NCBI RefSeq assembly: GCF_018314255.1
Contig: NZ_CP073066.1
Span: 1,116,001 to 1,180,000 of the forward strand
Direction of reading: 5' to 3'
Origin: Lentilactobacillus buchneri
GTDB lineage: Bacteria; Bacillota; Bacilli; Lactobacillales; Lactobacillaceae
Length of the DNA stretch: 64,000 nt
Shown here: piece after piece, positions 52,261 through 61,248 of the stretch
Layout of the letters: each line of letters starts with the position of its first letter
Position numbering within the stretch: position 1 is the first letter of the stretch
Notes under the pieces: model-generated
Database searches by the model: none
Told to the model about the DNA's origin: nothing
The model's input: only the letters and a program-made list of their open reading frames with translations
Made by a program: the position numbers and the translations under genes

Positions 52261-52611
52261 TTATCGACCCAACCACAAACCGCAAACCACGGCCAAAACA
52301 CCTAAGGCAACCGTCCCAAGCCAATACCAACCGGCAACCAAATACTGACGATTGCGAACCAAGACAAACGTATCGACGGAAAACGTTGAAAAAGTGGTGA
52401 AGCCACCGCAAACCCCAGTCAGCAAAAATAGCGCCCCAGTTCCCGGTAGCTGACTCCCAGTCAAATATCCGGCCAGAAACGAGCCAATCACATTAATTAA
52501 AATTGTCGCGTAGGGAATCGTCGGTGATACCAATTTGCCCAGAACGGTTATCCCATAACGGCAAGCAGCTCCCAATCCGGTGCCGAATCCTACCCAGATC
52601 ATCGTTGTCAT
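52261..52611 (-). CDS. crcB: fluoride-specific ion channel, second subunit (FluC/CrcB)
   Basis: This is a 116-residue channel protein with four helices that exports fluoride. The conserved GTGLGAACRYGI and GVCGGFTTFSTF (the TTFST track) are present. I start at MTTMIWVGFG, which has GGGAGG eight bases upstream; the longer open frame is not supported. It overlaps the first crcB gene by four bases (ATGA), so the two are translated together and may form a heterodimer or two antiparallel homodimers. Confidence 0.93.
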   Translation of the reverse strand: MTTMIWVGFGTGLGAACRYGITVLGKLVSPTIPYATILINVIGSFLAGYLTGSQLPGTGALFLLTGVCGGFTTFSTFSVDTFVLVRNRQYLVAGWYWLGTVALGVLAVVCGLWLGR

Positions 52612-53009
52612 CGCTGACGCCTCCCAACTGCAGTAGCCGCTAAGTAGCCAAGGAGGACACAGAGCATGCCACCCATGAGATTGACCAGTAAGAAGATCAG
52701 TGAGCCCAAGGGATTGCTGGAAATCCCCTGCACAAATTGGACAGTAAAAGTTGAAAAAGTGGTGAAAGCTCCAACGAATCCAGTACCAAGCCCAAGAATC
52801 TGCCACTCCGGTAAATCAAACCGCAAATCTAGGCCATAGATTGTAAACGTCAGTAAAAAGCACCCCACCAAATTTACGACGCTGGTTCCAAACAACCCAT
52901 TGGCACTATGGATCCAGTTTCCAATTTCATATCGGGCAATGCCGCCCAGCGCGCCACCGCAGAATACCGCACTAACCTGCCCTAATCGATACCAGCCATT
53001 ATTTTTCAT
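52608..53009 (-). CDS. crcB: fluoride-specific ion channel, first subunit (FluC/CrcB)
   Basis: This is a 133-residue channel protein of the same family, with GGALGGIARYEIGNWI and GFVGAFTTFSTFTVQF. The second of two adjacent ATGs fits better because it is four bases after GGAGGA. It precedes the second crcB gene. I looked for a fluoride riboswitch in the 180 bases upstream and saw none. Confidence 0.93.
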   Translation of the reverse strand: MKNNGWYRLGQVSAVFCGGALGGIARYEIGNWIHSANGLFGTSVVNLVGCFLLTFTIYGLDLRFDLPEWQILGLGTGFVGAFTTFSTFTVQFVQGISSNPLGSLIFLLVNLMGGMLCVLLGYLAATAVGRRQR

Positions 53010-53193
53010 CATGTCCTCCAGTTAAAAACCTCATTTCAGTATATCGAACATCATGAAAATTTTCATGAATAATCGAATTTTATTGAAAATTTCTCCAAGT
53101 TCAAATTCTTGTAAGCCCCTCCAATCCTTGGTAACATCAATTAAACAGGATAATTTAGTCGTTCAGATTATGATTTGAAAGGGGATCGCCAAT

Positions 53194-54057
53194 ATGAAAT
53201 ACGCCGTTACCGGGGCCACGGGAAAATTTGGTCAAACTGTCATTAAAGTGTTAGCTGAAAACGTTGATAACCGAGACATCATCGCACTGGCACGGAACAC
53301 TGAGAAGGCTGAGAAACTGTTGCCGGGTATTGAAGCTCGACCAGGGTCCTATGATTCGCAGGAGGTGCTGGAAAAGTCACTGGCCGGTGTCGATAAGCTG
53401 CTGTTAATTTCCTCAATTCCGGGTCAGGCAGTCAGCCGTATCCAACAACACCAAAACGTGATTAACGCCGCTAAAAAAGCCGGTGTCCGGTTCATCGCCT
53501 ACACCAGCTTCCCACACGCAGACACTGCCAAATCACCACTTGCCGTTGACCACAAGAATACTGAACAGGCTATCCGTCAATCGGGAATTGGTTACTCATT
53601 CTTACGAAACAACTGGTATCTGGAAAATGAGCGCCTGCAGATTCCCGCAGCCATTAACAACCGACCCTTCGTCTATTCTGCCGGAAACGGCCGGGTTGGC
53701 TGGGCACTGGAACGGGAGTACGCCGAAGCAGCTGCCAAAGTTTTAATGACCGATGAGCCGAAAACAGTGTATGAATTTTCCGGACCGCAACACGACTATG
53801 CCGATTTGGCCCGCGCCTTACAGTTAGTCACCGATAACGACTTTGAAGTGATGTCGGTTTCCGATGACGAATACCGTAAGCGCCTTGTGGCCACAGGATA
53901 CAGTCCGGCAGCTGCCGCTTCAATCGTTGGCATGCAGCGCTTGATTCGAAATGGTGACCTGGAAGAAACCTCCAACGACCTCCCTGAAGCTTTGGGACAT
54001 CCGCTACCGACTTTTGAGGAATCACTTAAGGAAGTCATTGATAAATTGAAGAAGTAA
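53194..54057 (+). CDS. NmrA-like NAD(P)H quinone oxidoreductase (QorB-like)
   Basis: This is a 287-residue atypical short-chain dehydrogenase. The nucleotide motif is GATGKFGQTV near the N-terminus (TGxTGxxG class), with the middle segments AYTSFPHAD and SFLRNNWYLEN typical of QorB/YtfG, which reduces quinones with NADPH. It is monocistronic, divergent from the FluC genes, and ends at a terminator. The natural substrate in lactobacilli is unknown. Confidence 0.88.
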   Translation: MKYAVTGATGKFGQTVIKVLAENVDNRDIIALARNTEKAEKLLPGIEARPGSYDSQEVLEKSLAGVDKLLLISSIPGQAVSRIQQHQNVINAAKKAGVRFIAYTSFPHADTAKSPLAVDHKNTEQAIRQSGIGYSFLRNNWYLENERLQIPAAINNRPFVYSAGNGRVGWALEREYAEAAAKVLMTDEPKTVYEFSGPQHDYADLARALQLVTDNDFEVMSVSDDEYRKRLVATGYSPAAAASIVGMQRLIRNGDLEETSNDLPEALGHPLPTFEESLKEVIDKLKK

Positions 54058-54060
54058 GCA

Positions 54061-54094
54061 AAATCCTCTCGCAATGTTCTTTCACGAGAGGATT
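54061..54094 (+). terminator. intrinsic terminator of the QorB-like gene
   Basis: AAATCCTCTCG pairs with CGAGAGGATTT around a 12-base loop, followed by TTT. Confidence 0.85.
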
Positions 54095-54173
54095 TTTTCT
54101 ATCTCAATGACGGTTGCTTTCCCTGCAAACCACAAGTATCATAATCGATAAAGAAACAATTCGGGAGGCAGTC

Positions 54174-54875
54174 ATGGCATATATCGACGTCAAACACGTA
54201 TCCAAAATTTACGGCAGCGGCGAGCAGGAAGTCCGCGCCAACGACGACATTAATTTTGAAATTAAAAAGGGCGAACTCACAATTATTGTCGGCGCCTCGG
54301 GAGCGGGGGAATCCACGCTGCTCAACATTTTAGGCGGAATGGATACGCCCACTAAAGGAGACATAATCGTCAACGATCGCAATATCGCGACCTATTCGCC
54401 AAAACAGCTAACGACCTATCGACGGCTGTCAGTCGGATTTGTCTTCCAGTTCTACAATCTGATCCCCAACCTCACCGCTTTGGAAAACGTCGAGTTGGCA
54501 TCCCAAATTTCACCAGACTCACTGGACGTACCCGAGGTCATGAAAGACGTTGGCCTGGCCAAACGAACCAACAATTTCCCAGCCCAACTATCCGGCGGCG
54601 AGCAGCAGCGAGTCGCCATTGCCCGGGCGATCGCCAAGAACCCCGAGCTGCTCCTCTGTGACGAGCCAACTGGGGCACTGGATTATAAAACCGGTAAAAG
54701 CATCCTCAAGTTACTCCAAGATTTCAGCCACAAAACGGACAAGAACGTGATCATCGTTACCCACAATGGCATGATTAAACCAATGGCTGACCACATCATC
54801 GAAATTGGTGACGGTCAGGTTAAGAATGATGAGTTGAATGATTCGCCGGAACCAGTTGAGGAAATTGAGTGGTAA
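54174..54875 (+). CDS. MacB/LolD-type ABC ATPase with mutated Walker A motif
   Basis: This is a 233-residue ABC ATPase of the type that works with FtsX-like permeases. Signature [16 protein letters not shown] and Walker B LLLCDEP, D-loop GALD and H-loop THN are intact, but Walker A reads GASGAGEST instead of GxxGxGK(S/T): the ATP-binding lysine is glutamate. Such a change normally abolishes ATPase activity. No permease gene follows; a terminator lies about 65 bases after the stop. This looks like an isolated, decaying copy. I start at MAYIDVKHV (GGGAGG five bases upstream). Confidence 0.85.
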   Translation: MAYIDVKHVSKIYGSGEQEVRANDDINFEIKKGELTIIVGASGAGESTLLNILGGMDTPTKGDIIVNDRNIATYSPKQLTTYRRLSVGFVFQFYNLIPNLTALENVELASQISPDSLDVPEVMKDVGLAKRTNNFPAQLSGGEQQRVAIARAIAKNPELLLCDEPTGALDYKTGKSILKLLQDFSHKTDKNVIIVTHNGMIKPMADHIIEIGDGQVKNDELNDSPEPVEEIEW

Positions 54876-54940
54876 TTTGCCAATTATCCTTAATTAAGAT
54901 AAAGTCATTACCTCATAAATACACATTAATTTAACTAAGT

Positions 54941-54983
54941 AGGTGCTCGCAATGCTAAGGAAGGTTTGGCATTGTGAGCACCT
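54941..54983 (+). terminator. intrinsic terminator
   Basis: AGGTGCTCGCAATGC pairs with GCATTGTGAGCACCT (one G-U) across a 13-base loop, with CTTTG after it. Confidence 0.78.
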
Positions 54984-55069
54984 CTTTGAATATCAAAATC
55001 GAATGTTGAACTTTATATTTTTGGATAACAATGAAAGTTGCAAGGACAGTCAATTATTGATCCTTATTT

Positions 55070-55108
55070 TTGAAAACGCTTGCAACAGAGCATGTGCTGG
55101 GCTAAAAT
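55070..55108 (+). promoter_or_regulatory. cre site over the promoter of the GH43-like gene
   Basis: TTGAAAACGCTTGCA (55070-55084) fits 14 of 15 cre positions and overlaps the -35 box TTGCAA (55080-55085). The -10 TAAAAT (55103-55108) is 17 bases on. This layout predicts CcpA repression. Confidence 0.68.
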
Positions 55109-55168
55109 AATTTTTAGTAATATATTTATATTTTACTTATTATTGGTAAAAGAAAAGGAGCTCATCTC

Positions 55169-57082
55169 ATGAAATCCAAAATCCTCTTTAGTGCATTACT
55201 GAGTGTTAGCTTTGGTTTGGCAATGGGTTTAACCGGAAATATTAGTCATTTCAAGGTTGCATTTGCTCAAGAACAAAGTAGTGATAGCCAGTCAACTACG
55301 ACTACCAGCAAGCAAAATCTAGAACAAGATATTAGACGAGCCGAAAAACTTCAGCCAAGGATTAAGTCATACGCTCAACTGAGTCAGAATCGGGTCAATC
55401 GATCACTCAAAATGGCAAAATCACTTGTGAACAGCGATTCCGCAACTCAAACACAGCTGGACACGGTCGATTTATTATTGTCCTCTTCAATGGAGAATCA
55501 GAATTTAGTCAAAAAGACCAAGACTCACTATTCGGCGGTTCCCGTTGGAAAAACTTGGCGAGATACTCAAGGAGCACCAATTCAGGCCCACGGAGGTGGC
55601 TTTCTTAAACAGACTGACAAGCATGGCAACCCCATTTATTATTGGGTCGGGGAAGATAAAAACCACAACAAGTCTAGTTTCAACGGCATCAACTTATACT
55701 CATCCCACGACTTATTAAACTGGACATACCGAGAAACGGTTATTGCACCATCGCTGACCAACACAAGTTTGTTAGGCAACAAGATCGAGCGGCCAAAGCT
55801 ACTTTACAACAAGAAAACACACAAATATGTTATCTGGGGCCACTGGGAGGACCAAAGCAACTATTCAAGCAGCCAAATCTGTGTTGCAACTAGTAACTCT
55901 GCAACGGGCAAATATACTTTTGAGGGCCATTGGCGACCGGGATCTGATGCAACTCATCGAAACTGGCGAATCCGAACGCTGGCTGATGGAACCCGTCAAG
56001 TTGAAGATAGCAACGGTTCGATTATCAATGGTGCCACTCCAGATGAGATGAACAATAATCCAAGCATTTGGGGTTATTCATCCCGTGATTTCACGCTCTA
56101 TCAAGACGGCAATGATGCTTATCTCATTACCTCTGGTGGGAAAAACATGATGATTTTCAAATTGAATGATGACTTTACTGACGTTGATACCAACTCGATG
56201 AAGCCATACACACTGTTTGATAATTATCGGGAAGCCCCAGCGATGATTCATTCTGGCAAGTACTACTTCTTAATTACCTCCAGCCAAACCGGTTGGTATC
56301 CAAACCAGGCATCCTATTCGTATACGACCAACATTGCTGATCCGAATAGTTGGACCAAGCCAAGCAGCTCATCCCCACAATTACTTGGAAATAACACGGC
56401 ATTTTATAGTCAATCAACAAACATTATGCAAGTTGGTAACAAAAAAACACCTGAATATCTTTATCTAGGTGACCGATGGGACGCCAATGCCCTTGGTTCT
56501 TCCACTTACGTTTGGCTGCCACTTTCCATCAGCAATCAAAATTCCGGCAACCCTTCCATGAATCTACAGTACAATCCAAATTGGAAATTAAATACTTCAA
56601 CGAACAAAATCACCAACAATCAAGACCTGTTATTGTCTCAAGGCAAGCCTGCAAGCACAGATGCAACTCAAAGTTCTGATTCCAGTTTGGCACTCAACAA
56701 TGCCAACGATGGCAAATATACACAGGACAGCGGTTATTTTAAACCGTTAACAGGCAACGGACAAACTGTCAAAATGCCGTTCAGTTACACTGTGGATCTT
56801 CAAAGAGCTTACAACCTTTCACGAGTTGATATCTCATTCAACAACGGTGGTAACACCAGCTACTACCCGGCATACAAGGTTTATACAAGTAACGACAACA
56901 AAACCTGGAAATTAGCTGCAGATGGCTCTAATAATCAAAATGTTGGTTTCACAAGCGACAAATTAAGTGGCAAAGCAAGGTATGTCAAAGTAACTGTTTC
57001 ACAATTCAATACGTATGGCACGAACACACCTGCCAATGCGGCCGCAGGAATTGATGAGTTTCAGGTTTATGGTCAAAAATAA
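55169..57082 (+). CDS. secreted GH43-like glycoside hydrolase with F5/8-type C domain
   Basis: This is a 637-residue secreted enzyme. A signal peptide ends in VAFAQEQ, a linker and helical region run to about residue 120, then a five-bladed beta-propeller of GH43 type starts with QAHGGGFLKQ and YYWVGED; the motif HGGGxxK...YYWxGE is typical of exo-beta-1,3-galactanase-like members. The last about 150 residues form an F5/8 type C (CBM32-like) carbohydrate-binding domain. There is no cell-wall anchor. It is controlled by a cre site and monocistronic. The substrate may be a galactan or arabinan side chain, by analogy only. Confidence 0.8.
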   Translation: MKSKILFSALLSVSFGLAMGLTGNISHFKVAFAQEQSSDSQSTTTTSKQNLEQDIRRAEKLQPRIKSYAQLSQNRVNRSLKMAKSLVNSDSATQTQLDTVDLLLSSSMENQNLVKKTKTHYSAVPVGKTWRDTQGAPIQAHGGGFLKQTDKHGNPIYYWVGEDKNHNKSSFNGINLYSSHDLLNWTYRETVIAPSLTNTSLLGNKIERPKLLYNKKTHKYVIWGHWEDQSNYSSSQICVATSNSATGKYTFEGHWRPGSDATHRNWRIRTLADGTRQVEDSNGSIINGATPDEMNNNPSIWGYSSRDFTLYQDGNDAYLITSGGKNMMIFKLNDDFTDVDTNSMKPYTLFDNYREAPAMIHSGKYYFLITSSQTGWYPNQASYSYTTNIADPNSWTKPSSSSPQLLGNNTAFYSQSTNIMQVGNKKTPEYLYLGDRWDANALGSSTYVWLPLSISNQNSGNPSMNLQYNPNWKLNTSTNKITNNQDLLLSQGKPASTDATQSSDSSLALNNANDGKYTQDSGYFKPLTGNGQTVKMPFSYTVDLQRAYNLSRVDISFNNGGNTSYYPAYKVYTSNDNKTWKLAADGSNNQNVGFTSDKLSGKARYVKVTVSQFNTYGTNTPANAAAGIDEFQVYGQK

Positions 57083-57112
57083 TGATTAGTAACTTTAAAT
57101 ACTTTACGTAAT

Positions 57113-57153
57113 AACAAGCGCCAGGCAAAATTTAATTCTGCCTGGCGCTTGTT
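57113..57153. terminator. bidirectional intrinsic terminator
   Basis: AACAAGCGCCAGGCA and its perfect complement enclose an 11-base loop, with T-runs. It serves the GH43-like gene and the dlt operon end. Confidence 0.9.
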
Positions 57154-57173
57154 TACTCTCTATCTCATTAAGG

Positions 57174-58511
57174 TCAATAATAAGTCGCCACATCATACAT
57201 CTTCTGCGTAAAGGCCTTCGCACTAATGCCCCCCACCAGCGGATACTGGTTCATAAAGACCAGTGCCATGTGGTAGTTGTCATCTCGGGCGTAGTAACTG
57301 GTATGGAAACTTGAGACGCCAAAGGAGCCATTATTGTATTTCAGGCCATCCTTATTGACGTACAGGCCGCCGGAATAGTAGTTGCCATAGCTGGTCAATT
57401 GCTGGAACTGACTGGCTGACAAGATCTGCCCGTTTTGCAGGCCCTGAACGAATTTATAAAAATCACTCGGGGTGCTTAACAGGTTGCCGGCACCGGGAAT
57501 TGCCGAGAGTCGGGCATAAGAAACCGCGTCGGCATCCTGGTAATTGTATTTACCTTGATTGGTGTAGCCGACCGCCACCGTTGACTTGGTGCTGGGCTGC
57601 TTACTGCCCACGATGATGGTATTCTTCATCCCAACCGCGTTAAAAATCCGGCTCTGTAGATTTTGGGCATAGCTTTTGCCGGTCACCTTGGAAATAATAC
57701 CGGCCAACAGCACGAAATTGGCATCACTGTAATTATAAGTATTCTGACCGGTCGACTTCAGGCGCTGAATCATGCTGGCGTACGCCTGATTTTCCGTCAA
57801 TTGGCTGCTTGGCGTCACATCAGTGTTATCAATGCCAGACGTCATCGACAGCATTTCAGCAATTGTAATTTGACTGCTATATGGCACGGTCGGGTAGTAC
57901 TTGCTTAACGGTGTTGTCGGCGTCAACTGGCCGGCACTGATCAACTGTTGGATAATGGCGCCAGTCATCGCCTTTTGCAGCGAAGCCAGCGGATAGACAA
58001 CCGTTCCGTTGCTGGTGTTAACCACGTTTCTCAACGCATTGGCATAGCCATTGCTGACAACGGCGGTATTGTTGCTGCCGGCAGAAGCCAAAACGGCTGT
58101 TCCAACCACGTTATATTGCTTCATCATGTTACTGGCAATCGTATTGAAACTCACAGACTTGATCCCGTGAATATTCATCCAGCCCAGCTTCTGGTTGTAG
58201 TACCTCAATAACACGTAAGTACCAGTCTTGGTGGTCTTGATCTGCAGGACCCGGACATAGGCATTGTTATATTTATAACCATTGCCATCGGCCGTCTTGG
58301 TCGTGGCGTTGGTATTGTAAGGACCGTCGGTGTATAAATTATAGCCGCGTTTGACGGTCGTTTGATTCACAATTTGGGCATCGTAATGCTTATTGCTGGT
58401 TGCCATCACCGCATTATAGGCAGCAAAGGCCTTGTTTCCGGCCATCAAGCCCCCAACAGACAACAGGCCCGCCAAGAATAACATGACGGTCCTGCTTTTA
58501 AACTTATTCAT
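57174..58511 (-). CDS. secreted serine hydrolase (class C beta-lactamase fold) with SH3/GW-like domain
   Basis: This is a 445-residue secreted protein. After the signal peptide (VMLFLAGLLSVGGLMAGNKAFA) a GW/SH3-like domain covers about residues 40-120 (IVNQTTVKRGYNLY, KLGWMNIHGIK), then the serine hydrolase domain: S177-x-x-K180 in ASLQKAMTG and a tyrosine motif in YNYSDANFVLLAG. It is a penicillin-binding/DltE-like fold. It overlaps the dltD stop by eight bases and so belongs to the dlt operon. A wall or teichoic acid esterase role is likely from context; the second paralogue is at the other end of the operon. Confidence 0.83.
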   Translation of the reverse strand: MNKFKSRTVMLFLAGLLSVGGLMAGNKAFAAYNAVMATSNKHYDAQIVNQTTVKRGYNLYTDGPYNTNATTKTADGNGYKYNNAYVRVLQIKTTKTGTYVLLRYYNQKLGWMNIHGIKSVSFNTIASNMMKQYNVVGTAVLASAGSNNTAVVSNGYANALRNVVNTSNGTVVYPLASLQKAMTGAIIQQLISAGQLTPTTPLSKYYPTVPYSSQITIAEMLSMTSGIDNTDVTPSSQLTENQAYASMIQRLKSTGQNTYNYSDANFVLLAGIISKVTGKSYAQNLQSRIFNAVGMKNTIIVGSKQPSTKSTVAVGYTNQGKYNYQDADAVSYARLSAIPGAGNLLSTPSDFYKFVQGLQNGQILSASQFQQLTSYGNYYSGGLYVNKDGLKYNNGSFGVSSFHTSYYARDDNYHMALVFMNQYPLVGGISAKAFTQKMYDVATYY

Positions 58512-59781
58512 CAAAATCGTTGTCACTTCCACTTTCATTTTGCCAATCTTTAGAGTAATAGTAGTTGTCAATTCGGTAATGCGGTGTCTTGACCTTCTTC
58601 GTCAAAAACGGCCGAATTGCCTGATCCATTTTCAGCCAGCCCCGCCAGCCAGGGTGGATTGTGTCGGTCATAAAGTAAGGAACGTTGCCGTCATGGCTGA
58701 GATTGTCAATGTGGGTAAATCCTTGTGACCGCAGCTGATAAGTAATTTTATTGCTGAACTGATCCAGCATTTTTGCCGACAAACCGGTGTACTTCTGCCA
58801 TTTTGCGTTAATCGGCGGAATGATGAATAACACCTTGGTATGGTCGTTGGCAAATTGGTTGAGCATCAATTGGAAATCACTATATTCAGGCGACTTTAAG
58901 AAGCTCATATTGGACTGGAACCCCTTGAGTTTCTTCACGTGGGTCTTCAATCGGCGATTCCAAAAGCTGTTGGAAATTTGGAAATCATTTGAAGACGTCT
59001 TTTCGGCACCAATTTTGCCAGCCAGCTGATCCAACTTTTGATAGTTGTATTGAGCTGGAAGCAGCTCCTCGTTCTTATCGATGGTTTCCTCGTTGTTCAG
59101 CGGGATCCGATATCGCGAGAAGATTTGATCTTCATTCAGCAAAATGCGGTTGCGCAAATTGACATACAACATTTGAGAAGTTGTCGGCTTTAGACCGGCA
59201 GCGATCCGTGCCAACGCGCCGGCAATCACCTTGTCGGAATTACCGGAAGGCATCTGCAAGAGCCGATAAGCGGCATAACGATCCATTTTGGATCCGTTCT
59301 GCTGCTTAATCCAATTGGTCGTTTGCAAAGTTGAATAATAGAACGAAAAGGCATTGGGGTCTTCTCCCTTGGGCGTGAACCACTGGGGGGATACGAAAAC
59401 GACGGCCTTTTTATTTTTTAACTGGGGATTGACCGACTGCATGACAAAGAAATGCGTCAGTGACTGACTGCCCCGGGCACCAAGCAAGAACGGCCGATAA
59501 CTTCGTTTGTACTTGGCCGCCAGAACAGAAGGATGAAACGGGTCAAACCGCGACCACTCTGATGAACCAAAGAATGGGACATAACCATGTTCAAGTGCGT
59601 TACGTTTAATCAGCTGGCCTTTTAAAACCTGCGGCGAAAGCGATGCGGCGGCGTTGTCGACGACTGTGGGATTCACATAGCTGAACCCCGACCACAGCGG
59701 CGATAAAAACACGGCCAGCATCAACAGTGCTGCAGCAAAAATCGGCCCAAATATCATGAAGAGCCGCTTTTTAACACTCAT
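58504..59781 (-). CDS. dltD: D-alanyl-lipoteichoic acid transfer protein
   Basis: This is a 425-residue DltD. A membrane anchor at the N-terminus ([22 protein letters not shown]) precedes an extracellular SGNH-like domain: [18 protein letters not shown] carries the active serine and the C-terminal [14 protein letters not shown] carries the Asp/His pair. It receives D-alanine from DltB and passes it to lipoteichoic acid. It overlaps dltC by four bases and the following serine hydrolase gene by eight. Confidence 0.95.
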   Translation of the reverse strand: MSVKKRLFMIFGPIFAAALLMLAVFLSPLWSGFSYVNPTVVDNAAASLSPQVLKGQLIKRNALEHGYVPFFGSSEWSRFDPFHPSVLAAKYKRSYRPFLLGARGSQSLTHFFVMQSVNPQLKNKKAVVFVSPQWFTPKGEDPNAFSFYYSTLQTTNWIKQQNGSKMDRYAAYRLLQMPSGNSDKVIAGALARIAAGLKPTTSQMLYVNLRNRILLNEDQIFSRYRIPLNNEETIDKNEELLPAQYNYQKLDQLAGKIGAEKTSSNDFQISNSFWNRRLKTHVKKLKGFQSNMSFLKSPEYSDFQLMLNQFANDHTKVLFIIPPINAKWQKYTGLSAKMLDQFSNKITYQLRSQGFTHIDNLSHDGNVPYFMTDTIHPGWRGWLKMDQAIRPFLTKKVKTPHYRIDNYYYSKDWQNESGSDNDFDE

Positions 59782-60011
59782 TTGGCTGCTTCAACTTTCG
59801 CAATAATTTTAGCAGGGGTGTTCCACTCGTTTCGATCGAATTCTGAAACGGGGGCTTGAACGCCCAATTTATCTTGGAGATCCAGCAGTAACTGCACCGT
59901 CCCCATTGAATCCAGCAACGCACTTGAGTATAAATCTTCATCCAAATTGTCAGAAAAATCTTCACCAGTTAAATCTTTTAAAATATCAAGTACCGTTTGT
60001 TTATCATCCAT
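59778..60011 (-). CDS. dltC: D-alanine carrier protein
   Basis: This is a 77-residue acyl-carrier-like protein. The phosphopantetheine serine is S35 in LLDSMGTVQ. It carries D-alanine as a thioester from DltA to DltB. The ATG of MDDKQTV fits best: GAGGAG is eight bases upstream; a TTG three codons earlier lies directly at the ribosome site. Confidence 0.95.
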   Translation of the reverse strand: MDDKQTVLDILKDLTGEDFSDNLDEDLYSSALLDSMGTVQLLLDLQDKLGVQAPVSEFDRNEWNTPAKIIAKVEAAK

Positions 60012-60030
60012 TATGAACAACTCCTCTTAA

Positions 60031-61248
60031 TTAAAATGGTTTCGGTGCAAAGAACAATGTGTTCAAGAATCCTGAGAAAATCAGGAAACTGAAACAAACA
60101 ACGTTAAATGTCAGAAAAATCGCAAAGGCTTCTGTAAATTTGTTATGCGGAATGTGGTCTTGATGCTTCTTCTTGAACCGCAGCCAGGTGTCGTTGATGA
60201 CCATCGCAAACCCATGGTAGAGACCATAAGTGATGTAGTACCAGGTCTCGCCGTGCCAGAATCCCATGATGAGCATGTTAATCACGTAGCACACGTTGGC
60301 TGTGGTGGTTCGACTCTTGAAGATGTGATGCTTCATGCAGAAGAAGACTAACCGCATGAAAATGTAATCACGGAACCAAAATGACAGAGTCATGTGCCAA
60401 CGGTTCCAGAAGTCCTTGATGTTCTTGGATTTAAACGGCTGATTGAAGTTCATCGGCGTCTTGATACCCATCAGATAACTGATGCCGACAGCGAACAAAC
60501 TGTAACCAGCGAAATCAAAGAATAAATCCATACTGTAAGCATACATGTAAGCGACGATGTTCCAGGAAAAGCCGTGAGCCATCAACGCCCGCATTTGAAT
60601 CTGGGGCATCAGTACCGAACCAAAGTAGTAGGCCAGGACGAATTTGTAGACAAAGCCTTGGAAAACGTAGCGGACACCCTTTTGAATCATATCCAGGTAG
60701 GCACTCTGCTCCGGCACCTTGGCATAATCAGCTTCAAACCGCCGGTAACGGTCAATTGGTCCTGAAGAAATGGTCGGGAAGAACAATAGGAACTGGCCAA
60801 ACAACACCGGGTGGAATTCTTTAATCATCCCATCACGGGTTTCCATGATGGTCTGCACGACTTTAAAGGTAATGTAGGAAATACCCATAAAGCCGATAAT
60901 CGATTGGCGACCAGGCGTAAACAGCGGCGTGAGTTTGACGATAACCAAAGGAACGATCGCCAAGACCACCGCGGTGACAAAGATCCACCCCTTATTAGGC
61001 GTGTCCTTTTTCTGCCGGTACCCTGAGTACAGCCACACGAGGATCAACTGATAAATCAAGTAACCACTCAGTGAGATCCCGGTTTTCCAGTTGGGCCCAC
61101 CAAAGGTCAAAATCAGGAAGAACAGCGAGATAATCGTCTGGTAGCCGCGGAACCGGTGCCCATACAACAACCCAATCATTAACGGGATAATCGCCAGCGC
61201 CAGCCAGATGAAGTAGGTTGGATTGCCGTATGGAATGTACCATCTCAT
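60031..61248 (-). CDS. dltB: D-alanyl transfer MBOAT protein
   Basis: This is a 405-residue membrane O-acyltransferase with about 11 helices. The MBOAT histidine is H332 (GFWHGETWYYITYG), with the upstream motif WNRWHMTLSFWFRDY. It moves D-alanine from DltC across the membrane to DltX/DltD. Its start overlaps the end of dltA by four bases. Confidence 0.95.
   Translation of the reverse strand: MRWYIPYGNPTYFIWLALAIIPLMIGLLYGHRFRGYQTIISLFFLILTFGGPNWKTGISLSGYLIYQLILVWLYSGYRQKKDTPNKGWIFVTAVVLAIVPLVIVKLTPLFTPGRQSIIGFMGISYITFKVVQTIMETRDGMIKEFHPVLFGQFLLFFPTISSGPIDRYRRFEADYAKVPEQSAYLDMIQKGVRYVFQGFVYKFVLAYYFGSVLMPQIQMRALMAHGFSWNIVAYMYAYSMDLFFDFAGYSLFAVGISYLMGIKTPMNFNQPFKSKNIKDFWNRWHMTLSFWFRDYIFMRLVFFCMKHHIFKSRTTTANVCYVINMLIMGFWHGETWYYITYGLYHGFAMVINDTWLRFKKKHQDHIPHNKFTEAFAIFLTFNVVCFSFLIFSGFLNTLFFAPKPF

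Noticed and set aside
52612..52806. Long N-terminal extension of the second FluC gene
   Set aside because: It is rich in W, H and C, unlike the family, and it overlaps the first FluC gene; the ATG at 52611 has a good ribosome site and a four-base overlap.
53010..53193. Fluoride riboswitch upstream of the FluC genes
   Set aside because: The conserved GGNGAUG...UUCGCC type core could not be found on the coding strand.
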